A stretch of DNA of 64,000 bases from NCBI GenBank assembly GCA_001592805.2, contig CP051142.1, forward strand, positions 992,001-1,056,000. Reading direction: 5' to 3'. The notes under the pieces are model-generated. The model was not told the origin of the DNA. It saw nothing but the letters and a program-made list of their open reading frames with translations, and did no database searches. Made by a program: the position numbers and the translations under genes. Shown here one piece after another: positions 1-10,471 of the stretch (the first letter of the stretch is position 1; each line of letters opens with the position of its first letter). The stretch is from Peltaster fructicola. Its lineage: Eukaryota; Ascomycota; Dothideomycetes.

Positions 1-1003
1 TAAGGAGAATTTCCCTGGAGTGACAGACGCTATCTATTCACTCATACCATATCTCGTAACGACAACGATCATGCTACAGACAACATTGGTCGGCCAACTG
101 TACACAGTCCTCGACGCATACACGAGATATCAGCGAATGCCTAATCCTGCGCCAAATGATGCCGAGATCGTGGCAGCTTGGGAGAATGAGTTTACCGCAC
201 TACGGAAGGAACTCGAATCTGGACTCAAGACCATCTCGAATGGCAAAGCGGTCCACATGGGCATGGCATTGCCTGAGAAGCAGACATCATCTACCTTTGG
301 CAGACTCATGGGCCGAAAACCTCCACCTCCACCACCTTCGTCCCAGCCGGCCCGATCACCTCGTCCGTCCATCGGCTCACGACCCTCGATCTCACCTCGC
401 CCATCGATACAGTGGACAGAGGAGGAAGAGGCAGCTCCGCCACAGCCGCCAAGGCCTGCCGTGTCCCCAAACCTTGCATCTACAACCCCGGTAGAGAAAC
501 CTCGATCGATCAGCTACGGACAAGCGCCGAGCTATGGACAACCTCCAACATACGATCTCAAGCCAACGGCGCTTGTACCGCAGTGGCAGCAGCGAAGGCC
601 ATCTTGGAGCGATCAACAGTCGAATGGCGGCGCTTCACCGCCTTCAAGATATGCAACACCTCTCAATGGCAGCTCGCCGATGCTCTCTCCCACGCCGAGT
701 ACTAATATCGAATACTTTGCCTCACGAAGGACTTCGACAGCATCTTCTATCGCATCGTCAGCTGCTGCTATCGGCGCAAAGAAAAAGCCTCCTCCTCCAG
801 TGCCGATCAAGCGTATTGCCAGTTCTCCTGCGCAATACGTGACGGCTTTGTATGATTTTGAAGGACAAAGCTCTGGAGATCTGCCGTTCAGGGAAGGAGA
901 TCGAATACGAGTCGTCAAGAAGACAGACTCTGTCGACGACTGGTGGACAGGCGAGTTGAAAGGCATCACTGGTAGCTTTCCAGCAAATTATGTTCAAATC
1001 TGA
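1..1003 (+). CDS. BAR-SH3 domain protein, 3' part (Rvs167/amphiphysin type)
   Basis: The reading frame is already open at base 2, so the gene continues to the left of the window and only its last roughly 334 codons are here. The first ~90 residues are helical and resemble the end of a BAR membrane-bending domain. They are followed by a Pro/Ser-rich linker with a KPPPPPP run and repeated RPS motifs. The last ~55 residues are an SH3 domain, with ALYDF at its start, a DWWTGEL core and the FPANYV end motif. Proteins of this type couple membrane curvature to actin at endocytic sites, and the SH3 binds proline-rich partners. The assignment to the Rvs167-like group rests on architecture only, because the N-terminus is missing. 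The stop lies 59 bp from the stop of the convergent ATX2-like gene. Confidence 0.8.
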   Translation, partial: KENFPGVTDAIYSLIPYLVTTTIMLQTTLVGQLYTVLDAYTRYQRMPNPAPNDAEIVAAWENEFTALRKELESGLKTISNGKAVHMGMALPEKQTSSTFGRLMGRKPPPPPPSSQPARSPRPSIGSRPSISPRPSIQWTEEEEAAPPQPPRPAVSPNLASTTPVEKPRSISYGQAPSYGQPPTYDLKPTALVPQWQQRRPSWSDQQSNGGASPPSRYATPLNGSSPMLSPTPSTNIEYFASRRTSTASSIASSAAAIGAKKKPPPPVPIKRIASSPAQYVTALYDFEGQSSGDLPFREGDRIRVVKKTDSVDDWWTGELKGITGSFPANYVQI

Positions 1004-1062
1004 GCATGGGTGCACAGCATCAATCGCTCTATCATAGTCTACATATACAACTCATATGCTTC

Positions 1063-2317
1063 TCAATGAGCATGCCCAAACTGCGTAAGCAACGGCAGAA
1101 GCATGCCGAGCACAGTCACGCCCACGTTCGTCAAGCCCTCGCTGTTAGCAGCCTTGCTATTTTGAGGTGACTCGTAGATGCCCATCGTCGGCTCGGCGAA
1201 ACCATTCGTATGACCATTCTCCTGATCATGCGGGTTGTCTTGCATGGTGTGCATAGCGACGTAGAGAAAAGTACCTCCAGAAAACAGTAAGAGCAGACCT
1301 GTGATGAACTCTGTATTCGCACTGTCCATCGAGCCGAACCCCAGCAAGTGAGCCGCTGTCCATGTGAGTAAAGCGCCTACTGGTGCTGCCAGTGAGAATA
1401 TGATGAGGTGTGTCTTTGCAGCACGTTTGCTGACTCCTTGCTTGAGCAGAACTGATGTCAATCCAAATGCCGCCGGAGCTTTGTGTACCATCAGCGCAAT
1501 GAATATTATAAAGCTAAGGCTGTTCTTTGATGTCGATGAGGCTCCCAGGGCGATACCATCTGCTGCTGCATGTATCACAAGACCGACTGTTGTGCTCGAT
1601 GCCTTGCCTTCATCGTGTGTTTCTGCAGCACCCTCAGCGCCGTCCCCTGTGCCCGTCGGAGTCCTGTTGAAGCTGAGAGAAGTCAGGTTGATCTGGAAGC
1701 GCCGAGGCTGTGACGGAGGTGTGATGTGCTTAGGGAGCTCGTCGATCAGATACATGAGGACAAAGCCAAGAATGATTGAAATGCCGACATATGCGTGTGG
1801 ATTGTGATCATCGTCGTCGTCCTTGTCATCGTCCTCCTTTTTGTAAATGTACTCGTCCAGATCGTCAGCCGTCTTCAGAGAGGAATGCTTCACATCATGT
1901 TGTCCAAAATCGCCCTCTGACGGTACACCGGATCCGACAGGCAGGATGTTGTACGTCTCTTCTCGCGTTGAACTCACGTCTCTTGCAACGTGTGGCGCAG
2001 AAATGGTCGTCCAGATGAATGGGTCGTCCCTTGCACTGAGTGCTCTCTTGTCATGGCGATGGCTGCTGCCTTCTGCGTTGTACAGTGTCTCCACACCTTC
2101 TGGTATGATCACGATCAATGCCGTCCCAACAAGGACCCCCGTGCCGAGCGCAGTCAGAAGCTTGAGCGCACGAGGCGACAGTGTAAGTGTGAGTGGCAAC
2201 GATCCGACGAGGAATGATCTGATCAGGTCAGCGAGGCGAGCAATGGGCGATCTCAGTTACTCACGCGCCAGCCATGACAATGCATAGCAGCACCAGTACT
2301 ATCAAGCCATCCCACAT
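1063..2317 (-). CDS. ATX2: ZIP-family metal transporter, Atx2/SLC39A9 type
   Basis: This gene has two exons (2265-2317 and 1063-2218) and encodes 402 residues. The 46-nt intron (2219-2264) has a GTGAGT donor and a CTGAC...CAG end. The small first exon supplies the start of membrane segment 1 (MWDGLIVLVLLCIVMAGA), which runs into a GSLPLTL...GTALIVIIPEG segment as in ZIP9 proteins. Metal-site motifs are visible as HAAADGIALGA (around residue 230) and HKAPAAFGL (around residue 262). A cytosolic or luminal Asp-rich and His-bearing stretch (DDDDDHNPHAH-like) lies before the later membrane helices. In yeast, Atx2 is a Golgi protein acting in manganese homeostasis. SLC39A9 relatives carry Zn. Substrate here is inferred, not seen. 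It is divergent from HAT1 with 323 bp between the starts. Confidence 0.9.
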
Positions 2318-2640
2318 TGTTGAGGTCGACGACAGTCGATGGCGCCGATTGATTCCTTATGACAATTTCGCAAAGGTCCAATTCTGCCAGCGCATCGATG
2401 CTGTGTCGAGATATCTCTCTCTGTAGCGAGTCAGGTTGTGAGACTGATCATACCTTGCGGCCTGAGACCAGATGGTAATTTGGGATGCCGACATCCTAGC
2501 TGCGATCAATTGAAGAAGTGGTCCAAGCTCACTTCCGCTAATGATAGCGCTAGTCGCGCGACGCGTTAATTCACATGCAGTCTGGCGACCTCTATATTTC
2601 TGACACTGACCAAGCTCGCGCACTCGCGCACACCAACAAG
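2318..2640. promoter_or_regulatory. Divergent intergenic region ATX2/HAT1 with an ACGCGT box
   Basis: This 323-bp stretch separates two divergent starts and holds no credible gene. An ACGCGT hexamer (the MluI cell-cycle box core bound by MBF in yeasts) sits at 2561-2566, about 75-80 bp before the HAT1 start. The motif is seen; the function is inference. An in-frame upstream ATG at 2575 exists, but the ATG at 2641 is preferred. Confidence 0.4.
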
Positions 2641-4167
2641 ATGTCCGACGACGAACCTCAAGACGGTGGACAGGCCAGCGACCTACCTGAAGGCTGGTCA
2701 AGTAACGCGAACGAACGCTTCCTGATCACACTGGCTCGAGCTGATGGAGAGCCGCACGCAAGCTTTCAGCCAGAGTTCACCTACCCAATCTTCGGTGAGC
2801 AGGAAGCGATCTTCGGCTACAAAGGTCTCTTGATAGAACTCAACTTCGCCGCCCACAGTCTTGAACCACGCCTGCACATTAGCTATGATGCCATATATCG
2901 AGCACAAGGCGACATCAAACCAACAGACATCAAGGCAGCCATCACAGACTTCTTGCCTGAAGAAGCCTTTCTTGACACCCAGATATCATACACAGATGCT
3001 GCGAGCTTCATTCCACCTGGCGAAAGAGTGAGGGCATATCGACGCGATGGGAAGCAGTACGAAGTGCGATGCGCCAGCTTGGCTGATGCAGATGCAAAGA
3101 GACTTCTGGAAAGAATGCAGATCCTGATACCTCTGTTCATTGAGGGCGGCACAATGTTACAGCTAGAGCAAGACTGGACGACCAAGCGCTGGAAGCTCTT
3201 CACACTCTGGCTGGTGGATGCTGCCGAACAAGGCTCTTCGCTATATTCGCTGGTCGGCTATGGCACGTCATACCGAGTCTTCGCAGCACTCAAGATAGCA
3301 AGCAAGAGTGCTGTGTACTCTGGCGCAGAAGCCGAGCCAGACTTCCTGTCTCCGGAACGCAGCGCTGACGACATCTCATCACCGCTCGAACTACCAAGTC
3401 GCGAACGTCTGAGCCAATTCTTGATTCTCCCGGAATTTCAGGGCAGCGGTCATGGTCAGGAGCTGTATCGCGCCATATACAAGCACCTCACAACGCCAAA
3501 TAACATTCGTGAGTTCACAGTCGAGGACCCGAACGAGTCATTCGATGATCTGCGCGACTTCTGCGATATTACCTACCTACGAAGCCAGAACCCAGAGTTT
3601 GCTGGCCTCGAGATCAACACAGACATGCCAGCTGGTTCGCTAGGGAGCGATAAGACCGTGCCGACTGATCTCATCGTCTCCAAGGAGCTTCGCGACAAGA
3701 TTCAAACTTCTGAGAAGATGGACAAGCGGCAATTCGACCGGCTGGTCGAGATGCATACACTCTCCAAGATCCCAGCTTTACATCGTTCGCGGAATCGCAT
3801 CACACGTCGTGAGAAGACCTCCAACAAGCACGACAAGCAATACTACTTCTGGCGGCTATACGTCAAGCAGAGATTGCTGATCTTCAATCGAGATGCACTC
3901 ATGCAGCTAGAGCCGCAGGAGCGTGTCGAGAAGCTTGAAGCGGCTGTTGACAGCAACCAGGAGTACATTGTGAACATGATCGAGAAAGTGACGAAGAAGG
4001 AAGCTCGAGGCATTTCAATTGATGGCGATGAGCTCGCACCAACGAACGGCGCGCGGTCGGCGAAAGCAGCAGCAAAGAAGCGTAAAGTACTTGACGATGA
4101 CGACGACGATGAAGAGGATGGACAGCTTGCCACTCCAACTGCGAGCAAGAAACCCAAGGTCTCGTAG
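2641..4167 (+). CDS. HAT1: Histone acetyltransferase type B catalytic subunit Hat1
   Basis: This intronless gene encodes 508 residues from the preferred start (MSDDEPQDGG). An in-frame ATG 22 codons upstream would add a non-conserved tail. The N-terminal domain includes the family segment FTYPIFGEQEAIFGYKGL. The GNAT acetyl-CoA motif QGSGHG, in LILPEFQGSGHGQELY, lies near residues 260-275. The VEDPNESFDDLRDFCD block that follows is characteristic of Hat1. The C-terminus carries a basic AAKKRKVL tract followed by an acidic run, a likely nuclear signal. Hat1 with Hat2 acetylates newly made histone H4 at K5 and K12 before chromatin assembly. The gene is convergent with the Cdc4-like gene. Confidence 0.96.
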   Translation: MSDDEPQDGGQASDLPEGWSSNANERFLITLARADGEPHASFQPEFTYPIFGEQEAIFGYKGLLIELNFAAHSLEPRLHISYDAIYRAQGDIKPTDIKAAITDFLPEEAFLDTQISYTDAASFIPPGERVRAYRRDGKQYEVRCASLADADAKRLLERMQILIPLFIEGGTMLQLEQDWTTKRWKLFTLWLVDAAEQGSSLYSLVGYGTSYRVFAALKIASKSAVYSGAEAEPDFLSPERSADDISSPLELPSRERLSQFLILPEFQGSGHGQELYRAIYKHLTTPNNIREFTVEDPNESFDDLRDFCDITYLRSQNPEFAGLEINTDMPAGSLGSDKTVPTDLIVSKELRDKIQTSEKMDKRQFDRLVEMHTLSKIPALHRSRNRITRREKTSNKHDKQYYFWRLYVKQRLLIFNRDALMQLEPQERVEKLEAAVDSNQEYIVNMIEKVTKKEARGISIDGDELAPTNGARSAKAAAKKRKVLDDDDDDEEDGQLATPTASKKPKVS

Positions 4168-4637
4168 CATAGTCCCGGCGACCACAGCTAGCATGGCTCA
4201 TCCACTGCAGACTGGCGACTACGGCTAACATGGCTCAATCACCGCAGGCGATGAGCGATGCACAATGCTTGTGCACAGAACAACCTCAACACGCAAGTAC
4301 AGCAGACTGAGGAGATCTCGAGCGCCATGCATGCCGCTTGGCTAGTTGAAAAGTCCATGTTGACAAAGTATGCTGCGCTCCGGCTGAGCGACCCGAAGAA
4401 GATTTCATTCGCCGACACTCATGAACTTGACGGCCTACATAACCAATAAAATGTGTAAGAATGTATACGAGGCTTGTATGCATGAGCTACCAGTACCTCG
4501 AAATGCAAAGAGGCTGGTCTCACTTCATATGCTTGATCAATAGTTCCTGCTTCCCAACCAAACACCCTGATTTCCCATGCTTTCATGTTCATTAGTGCAT
4601 AAATCTCGTTGACCACTCGACGTCTTGCCTGGTGGCA
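4168..4637. other. Non-coding spacer between convergent HAT1 and the F-box/WD40 gene
   Basis: These 470 bp should hold the two 3' UTRs. I see no ORF with coding character, no repeat array and no RNA gene. Confidence 0.6.
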
Positions 4638-6914
4638 TTACTGCTCGGTCATCTCGTGGAACATGGTGGCGTTGCTTACATCAGTCATCTCGACCTCATG
4701 CTGCAATGCCCGAACCTCGTCAAGATGGCCTTCACTCACCCCACGCTCGTAAGCTGGGCGATCGAATTGAAGAAATCCATCCATCTCCATGCTTGGGATG
4801 CTCAGAGGCGTGCTTGTCGAGCTCAACGCGCCATCAAGCCTGATCGACGCTGGCATGATGCCACGCGCCACAGCCAGCTCGCCCTCCTCCTGAGGAGGTG
4901 CGAAGGACCAGACTTCCATGACAGTCCTGCTAGCACGGCTCGCAAGCACGACAGCCTTCTCTTCTTGAAAGACAACCCGCCAGACAGCTTCAGCAGGTGC
5001 ACCGAGCTCTCGCACGAGACGACCGCTTGCAAGATCCCAGACCTTGACGCGGCCATCGCTTCCGCCTGAGACGATACGGACATCATCAAACTGCAAGCTT
5101 GTGACGCTGTTGTCGTGTGCTGCCAGTCGGTGTATGGCAGAATAGGTCTCCAAGCTCCACACTCGCACGCTACCGTCGGATCCACCGGTGACCAGGGTGT
5201 CGTGTCGAAGCTGAAGCTGTCCGACCAGCGAAGTGTGGCCTTGCAGCTGTGCTAAACACCGACCAGTATTTGGATCCCAGACACGTACAGACGTATCGAG
5301 CGAGCCAGTCGCAACGCGTCGACCATCAAATGCCACAGCATAGATCTGACTGAAGTGTCCTTGCAGAGTGCGCAGGCATCGGCCGTCGGTGATCGACCAG
5401 ATGCGGGCTGTTGTGTCGTAAGAGCCCGAGACAACAAGATCACCGTGGATGTCCAGACAGCGCACGCTTGCTTGATGACCTTGTAAGACATGGCGGCAAA
5501 CACCTTTGGTGATGTCCCACACACGTAAAGTAGTGTCTCGCGAACCAGAAATAGCCAAGTCAGGCTGCCCAGGACCTTTGGAAGGTGAAATCTTAATGCA
5601 CCTGACTGTGGAGGTGTGACCACGGAGCATATGTATAGGTTGGCCAGTGCTAAGGTCCCAGACTCTTACATCTCGATCGCAGCCTCCACTTACCAAGATG
5701 TTTCCATGCGGCGCCATGGCCCAAACGCCCATGACGTGGCCATGTAAGGAGCGAAGATGCTCACCAGTCGGACCAAACACATGTATCTTCGCATTGTCTA
5801 GTCCAACAACGATGTAGTCTTGTGTCAAATGTAGCGATGTGACCACCCCTTGGTCAGGAGTGATCGTATGTGATGAGAGCATACCGCCGGCTCTCCATGC
5901 CTTCGAAATGAGGTAGCGATGCTTGAAGTGGGAGCGATATGAAACAGCCTTTGGTCGCTGGCCGAGCCTCTTACTGCTCGACCGGATCACCGGTGCCGGC
6001 GAGGTGATCGCAGGTGCTGCAAATGTGCTGTGTCGAAGGAGGTCCGGTGCACTCGATGACATTGGCACGATCGCTGGGTTGGTGATCTGTCCAAAACCAG
6101 GCATTTGAGTGCCATAAGGATGTGTTGAAGCGCCTCGCAAGTCGCCATCGATCATACTGAATCTCGATTGTGAATCACCGTTGTTGTCCTCGTTCCACCG
6201 CTGAAACGCATGCTTCTCGCACAAGCTCTTCCACGCCATATCGTCGCTCACAAGCTCTCTCCATCTCTTGCTCACGGCACTGCTTCGTGCTAGCGTGGTC
6301 GCGTCCTCGATGAAGGTGAGGATCCGCAGACAGAGCTCGTTTGGTAGCACTGAGAACGGATCGCGTTTGAGGCGCGGCGATACAAAGTTGGCGACGTACG
6401 CTAGAGTCTTGCCGTCGCACATGTTCAGCAGTTCCGCAAGGATAAGTTGTCGCTCGTGGTTGCTCATCTCTGCAAAGTTGGCGCGCATATGTCGATGGCC
6501 GTAGCTATAGCTCTGAGTGGCATTGCTGGAGTGTCCTGAGAGTGGTTCGTCCAGTTCAAGGTCTGCCAAATCATCCTTTGTACTTTCTGCTGGGCTCCAG
6601 CTTGGTCGTCTTAACATGGGTGTAGGACTGGGTGCAGGTGTGGGAGGGCTCGCAGGCGCTGAGGGAAGAGTATTGCCGGGAATGACATTTGGGTTCGCGG
6701 GTATCGGTATAGGCATGGTGGAGGAGGCCAAGGAGGAGGAGTTACTGTGTAATGCTCGTGAGCGTGCTGTTCCTTTGCCAGGTCGGGGTGCGTAGAAGCG
6801 ATTGTTGTGCGACTGCGAGGACACACGCGTGAGTGTGGCAGGTTCGTCGTCATCAGTGGGTGAGTTGAAGTCCATCATGTTGGCTTGCTGCCAGTCTCTA
6901 CTGCTTCTCGACAT
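4638..6914 (-). CDS. CDC4: F-box/WD40 substrate receptor of an SCF ubiquitin ligase (Cdc4/Pop1/FBXW7 type)
   Basis: This single exon encodes 758 residues from the first ATG (MSRSSRDWQQ). The frame stays open a few codons upstream, but only through a TTG. A Ser/Pro-rich N-terminal third is followed by an F-box near residues 184-228 (DPFSVLPNELCLRILTFI ... SKRWRELVSDD), which would bind Skp1. From about residue 350 to 660 there are seven or eight WD40 repeats, many with clear GH...WD spacing (for example GHTSTVRC and SGSRDTTLRVWD). These would form the propeller that binds phosphodegrons. The repeat block opening with a GVVTSLHL segment and GGVWA-like GVWAMAPHG matches the Cdc4 subfamily better than Met30. 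The role is ubiquitination of phosphorylated cell-cycle and metabolic regulators. Which fungal paralogue it is remains an inference. Confidence 0.88.
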   Translation of the reverse strand: MSRSSRDWQQANMMDFNSPTDDDEPATLTRVSSQSHNNRFYAPRPGKGTARSRALHSNSSSLASSTMPIPIPANPNVIPGNTLPSAPASPPTPAPSPTPMLRRPSWSPAESTKDDLADLELDEPLSGHSSNATQSYSYGHRHMRANFAEMSNHERQLILAELLNMCDGKTLAYVANFVSPRLKRDPFSVLPNELCLRILTFIEDATTLARSSAVSKRWRELVSDDMAWKSLCEKHAFQRWNEDNNGDSQSRFSMIDGDLRGASTHPYGTQMPGFGQITNPAIVPMSSSAPDLLRHSTFAAPAITSPAPVIRSSSKRLGQRPKAVSYRSHFKHRYLISKAWRAGGMLSSHTITPDQGVVTSLHLTQDYIVVGLDNAKIHVFGPTGEHLRSLHGHVMGVWAMAPHGNILVSGGCDRDVRVWDLSTGQPIHMLRGHTSTVRCIKISPSKGPGQPDLAISGSRDTTLRVWDITKGVCRHVLQGHQASVRCLDIHGDLVVSGSYDTTARIWSITDGRCLRTLQGHFSQIYAVAFDGRRVATGSLDTSVRVWDPNTGRCLAQLQGHTSLVGQLQLRHDTLVTGGSDGSVRVWSLETYSAIHRLAAHDNSVTSLQFDDVRIVSGGSDGRVKVWDLASGRLVRELGAPAEAVWRVVFQEEKAVVLASRASRTVMEVWSFAPPQEEGELAVARGIMPASIRLDGALSSTSTPLSIPSMEMDGFLQFDRPAYERGVSEGHLDEVRALQHEVEMTDVSNATMFHEMTEQ

Positions 6915-6998
6915 GGTGCCAGATGTGTCCAAAGGGCTGCAGGTATTGAATGCGTGTTACAAGCTGAGCGACCTTGCGCGGCACTCAGAATGCGAGAC

Positions 6999-7403
6999 CT
7001 AACTGCTCGTGAGCAGCGTTTGAGAGTGCTGTCCAGGCACGGCGGAGTCTCTGGGTGTGGTCAAGCACACATGGTTGCAGTGCTGTGGAAGGGTGAAGTC
7101 CTCGAACGAATTCCAGATCAGGATCAGCTGCTTCGCTTCTGACAAATCCAGCTGGTGTCTGCACGTGCTGTCGCCGTCCGGTGACAAGTCAGCCTTGGAA
7201 GTCGATCGACGAAGGTGTGTCTCGAGTGTGTAGTAAGCAGTGCTAGGCGCAAGGGAGTCCACTTTTGAGAGGGATGGTTGGATGGATGCGGTGGATTCAG
7301 GATCAGGCTGGGGGATCTTGCGTGCTTTTGCTACGCTTGAAGCATGATCTACATCATCAATGATGGTCTTCAAAGGCGTCCTTTTCACGGTTGCCAACTC
7401 CAT
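6999..7403 (-). CDS. Unassigned ORF upstream of the F-box/WD40 gene
   Basis: This is a 134-codon ATG-initiated frame with no recognised domain (MELATVKRTPLKTIIDDV at the start, mixed Ser/Thr-rich afterwards). It lies in the same frame as the downstream CDC4-like gene, but stops intervene and I find no donor of the right phase that would splice it on. It could be a small gene, a leader ORF in a long 5' UTR, or chance. I do not recognise it. Confidence 0.22.
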   Translation of the reverse strand: MELATVKRTPLKTIIDDVDHASSVAKARKIPQPDPESTASIQPSLSKVDSLAPSTAYYTLETHLRRSTSKADLSPDGDSTCRHQLDLSEAKQLILIWNSFEDFTLPQHCNHVCLTTPRDSAVPGQHSQTLLTSS

Positions 7404-8161
7404 GGTCTGATCCTGCTACGATTCGGCATGACAACACTTCTCGAGCATGCCATGAGATATCGGACGATACCTTCCTGTTCGTACTTGGGACGAAACTTCA
7501 CTCAAGTTGACCACACTGTTCCCTGCACTGTACCTTAGAACATCTGACTATCATACTGTGCACCTCTTGCATTACAACTCTAGCGCTGGAATTGCCACGT
7601 CGAGCTGCTTGATTTGTATGATCCTGCTGCATGGTTAATGTGGCCAAGTAAGTCATGTCTTCAATCTTCATGAATCGGACGTGGGCTCTATGACTCGAGC
7701 ATTGGTCTATTTCGTGATTGCCTTTCTTGCCCAGCCTATATAGTGCCTCCATGGCCCTCAACATCAACATAGGCACACGCCCTCCTACAAGCAGTCTTCG
7801 CGAAATCGACATTGCGTCTGGCTGCAGAATGCTTGAGCACGTTTTGCGGCCATGCTACTCCAACGTCCAGGCCACCTGTGAGACGGCAAGCAGTGATAGA
7901 CAGCCCTGATCAAACCTCTTGACCTGACTACCAGTTGGTCCGCAACACGAGCTGTCTGCTCGCAGGAAACAGTTGTATGCATGCTCGAGCATGTCGGCGA
8001 GCAATCCACCAATCAGAAGCTTGGTAATTGCTTTCGAAGGCCAGTATCAGAAATACAAGCAGCGGTATCGCAATGACCACCGCATATGACTCGAGCAGTA
8101 ATAATTATTTCGAGGTCGACCACCCAGCATAATACCTCCCATTGACACTCTTGTCTGTGCC
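7404..8161. promoter_or_regulatory. ILV3 upstream region with repeated CTCGAGCA motifs
   Basis: This ~760-bp stretch lacks a credible gene. The octamer CTCGAGCA occurs four times (near 7440, 7694, 7984 and 8091). Two copies are embedded in an identical 13-mer, TATGACTCGAGCA, at 7689-7701 and 8085-8097, and one in the perfect palindrome CATGCTCGAGCATG at 7980-7993. The TGACTC core within the 13-mer resembles a Gcn4/Cpc1 half site, which would fit an amino-acid biosynthesis gene. That link is inference. Confidence 0.45.
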
Positions 8162-10028
8162 ATGTTGAGCAGAAGAGCGATAGCCGAGGCCGTGCGGCCC
8201 ACTGGGTTGTCCAGAGCACAATGGCTGTCGTACGTTCACCTCCATCAACCACAATGGCAATGCTAACCACATCAGACGGTCATTTGCCTCCAGTGCACGC
8301 AATGCTCGAGGAACACAACCTGCACCAGAGGACGCCTTGGGCCTCAACAAGGTCTCTAGCAACATCACACAACCCAAGTCGCAAGGAGCATCACAAGCTA
8401 TGCTGTACGCCACTGGTCTGGAAACGCACGACATGCACAAAGCACAAGTTGGAATCAGTAGTGTGTGGTTCACTGGAAATCCTTGCAACATCCACTTGCT
8501 GGAGCTGAACCACAAGATCAAGGACAGTGTGAACAAGGCCGGTCTCCTCGGCATGCAGTTCAACACTGTAGGTGTCAGTGATGGTATGAGCATGGGTACA
8601 ACTGGTATGCGATACTCTCTGCAGTCTCGAGATCTGATTGCAGACTCTATCGAGACTGTGATGGGAGGTCAATGGTATGATGCGAATGTTAGCATTCCCG
8701 GTTGTGACAAGAACATGCCGGGTGTGGTTATGGCTATGGCAAGGCACAACAGGCCCTCGATCATGGTTTATGGAGGTTCTATCGCGGCAGGTTGTGGATC
8801 AGGTGCTCGAAACTCGAAGCTGGACATCGTCTCTGCCTTCCAAGCATACGGCGAGTTCATCACTGGCAACATCGATGAGGAGGAGCGATTTGACATCATT
8901 CGACACGCATGTCCTGGTAGCGGAGCTTGCGGAGGCATGTACACTGCAAACACACTCGCCAGTGTCATCGAGGTGATGGGACTTACGCTGCCTGGATCGT
9001 CGACGAACCCAGCAGAGAGCAAGGCTAAACAGCTCGAATGTATGGCCATTGGAGGAGCAATCAAGAACCTTCTCAAGCAAGACATTCGACCTCGTGATAT
9101 CCTCACAAGGACAGCATTCGAGAATGCTATGGTGCTAACGAATATCACTGGAGGTTCGACCAACGCTGTCCTGCATCTTCTGGCCATCGCAGACGCTGCT
9201 GGCGTGAAGCTCACAATCGACGATTTCCAGAAGGTGTCGGATCGCACGCCTATGCTTGCTGACCTCAAGCCATCAGGCAAATACGTCTTCAACGATCTGT
9301 ACGACATTGGAGGCACACCATCTCTGGTCAAGTTCCTCCTAAAGGAAGGAGTGCTTGACGGCTCAGGCATCACTGTTACTGGAAAGACGCTGGCGGAGAA
9401 TGTTGCGTCGGCTCCCGATTTCCCATCAGACCAGGACATCATTCGACCCTTTTCGAGTCCAATCAAGTCTACTGGCCACATTCAAATTCTGCGAGGAAGC
9501 TTGGCACCAGGAGGAGCTGTTGGTAAGATCACTGGAAAGGAAGGACTGGTCTTCACCGGCAAGGCTCGCTGCTTCGATGCCGAGGATCATTTCATCGAAG
9601 CTCTCGAAGCTGGTACGTTTAAGAAGGGCGAGAAGGTTGTCGTTATCATTCGCTACGAAGGACCAAAGGGTGGTCCCGGTATGCCAGAGATGCTAAAGCC
9701 TTCTTCTGCGATCATGGGAGCTGGCCTGGGCAACGATGTTGCTCTGATCACCGATGGACGTTTCAGCGGTGGCTCGCACGGTTTCCTTATTGGCCATGTC
9801 ACTCCTGAGGCCCAAGAGGGTGGCCCGATTGGTCTCGTCCGAGACGGCGACACTATCACAATCGATGCCGAGAAGAATGTCATCGACATTATCGACCAGA
9901 GTCCTGAAGAGCTTCAACGACGAAAGGGCGAGTTCAAGGCACCACCTTTGAAGTACACCAAGGGAACACTGTACAAATACGCAAAGAATGTTGTTGATGC
10001 TAGTCGTGGGTGCATCACGGATGCTTGA
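8162..10028 (+). CDS. ILV3: Dihydroxyacid dehydratase, mitochondrial (branched-chain amino acid synthesis)
   Basis: Two exons (8162-8229 and 8276-10028) encode 606 residues. The 46-nt intron has a GTACGT donor and a GCTAAC branch site before CAG. The first exon gives an Arg/Ser/Ala-rich leader ([20 protein letters not shown]), a good mitochondrial presequence. The enzyme converts 2,3-dihydroxyisovalerate or 2,3-dihydroxy-3-methylvalerate to the 2-keto acids of the valine/leucine and isoleucine pathways, using an iron-sulfur cluster. Both family signatures are present: [14 protein letters not shown] and [15 protein letters not shown] cluster-ligand region, [15 protein letters not shown], lies between them. 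No defects are visible. Confidence 0.97.
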
Positions 10029-10471
10029 GGTGTCGACCTCTCTGGCGTGTATATCAGCATGGCGTTCTGGTTCTTGGCTATCTTGATAGAGTGGACGGAT
10101 GCTCGCCCGGCCTGCATGAGTTGATGCAGCCAACAGAGAGAGCACTTGTACACCGTCGAAATCGTGTCATATGCACTGAATACCATTAGAAGCCTAATCG
10201 AATGTAGTGTACCGTCTGTGTTCGTTTGCAGCAGCGTTTGTAACGTAGCATTCCACCAGTATCTTGTAGAGCAGAGCACCTACTTTCACAGCCTGTATGC
10301 TATAAAGCGAAATGATGCGTGTTTCCTCGACATACAACGTTGATCGGCTGTACGTCAGCTTATGGTCATAGCCTCCGTTGTCCAGGCTGCCAACTGTGTC
10401 AGCTCAAGATCTGCATTTTCTGTGGCTTCCTTACATCTAGATCTCTCCAATTTATCACAGAGTCCAGCAAC
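10029..10471. other. Spacer between ILV3 and the GNAT gene
   Basis: These 443 bp lie between tandem genes and hold the ILV3 3' UTR and the next promoter. An in-frame extension of the following gene reaches back to 10319 but starts on a non-ATG codon and is not conserved-looking. Nothing else is seen. Confidence 0.55.

Noticed and set aside
6999-7403. 134-codon frame as a 5' coding exon of the Cdc4-like gene
   Set aside because: It shares the frame, but stops intervene, and the only good acceptor (TACCTGCAG near 6938) needs a phase-2 donor that I cannot find.
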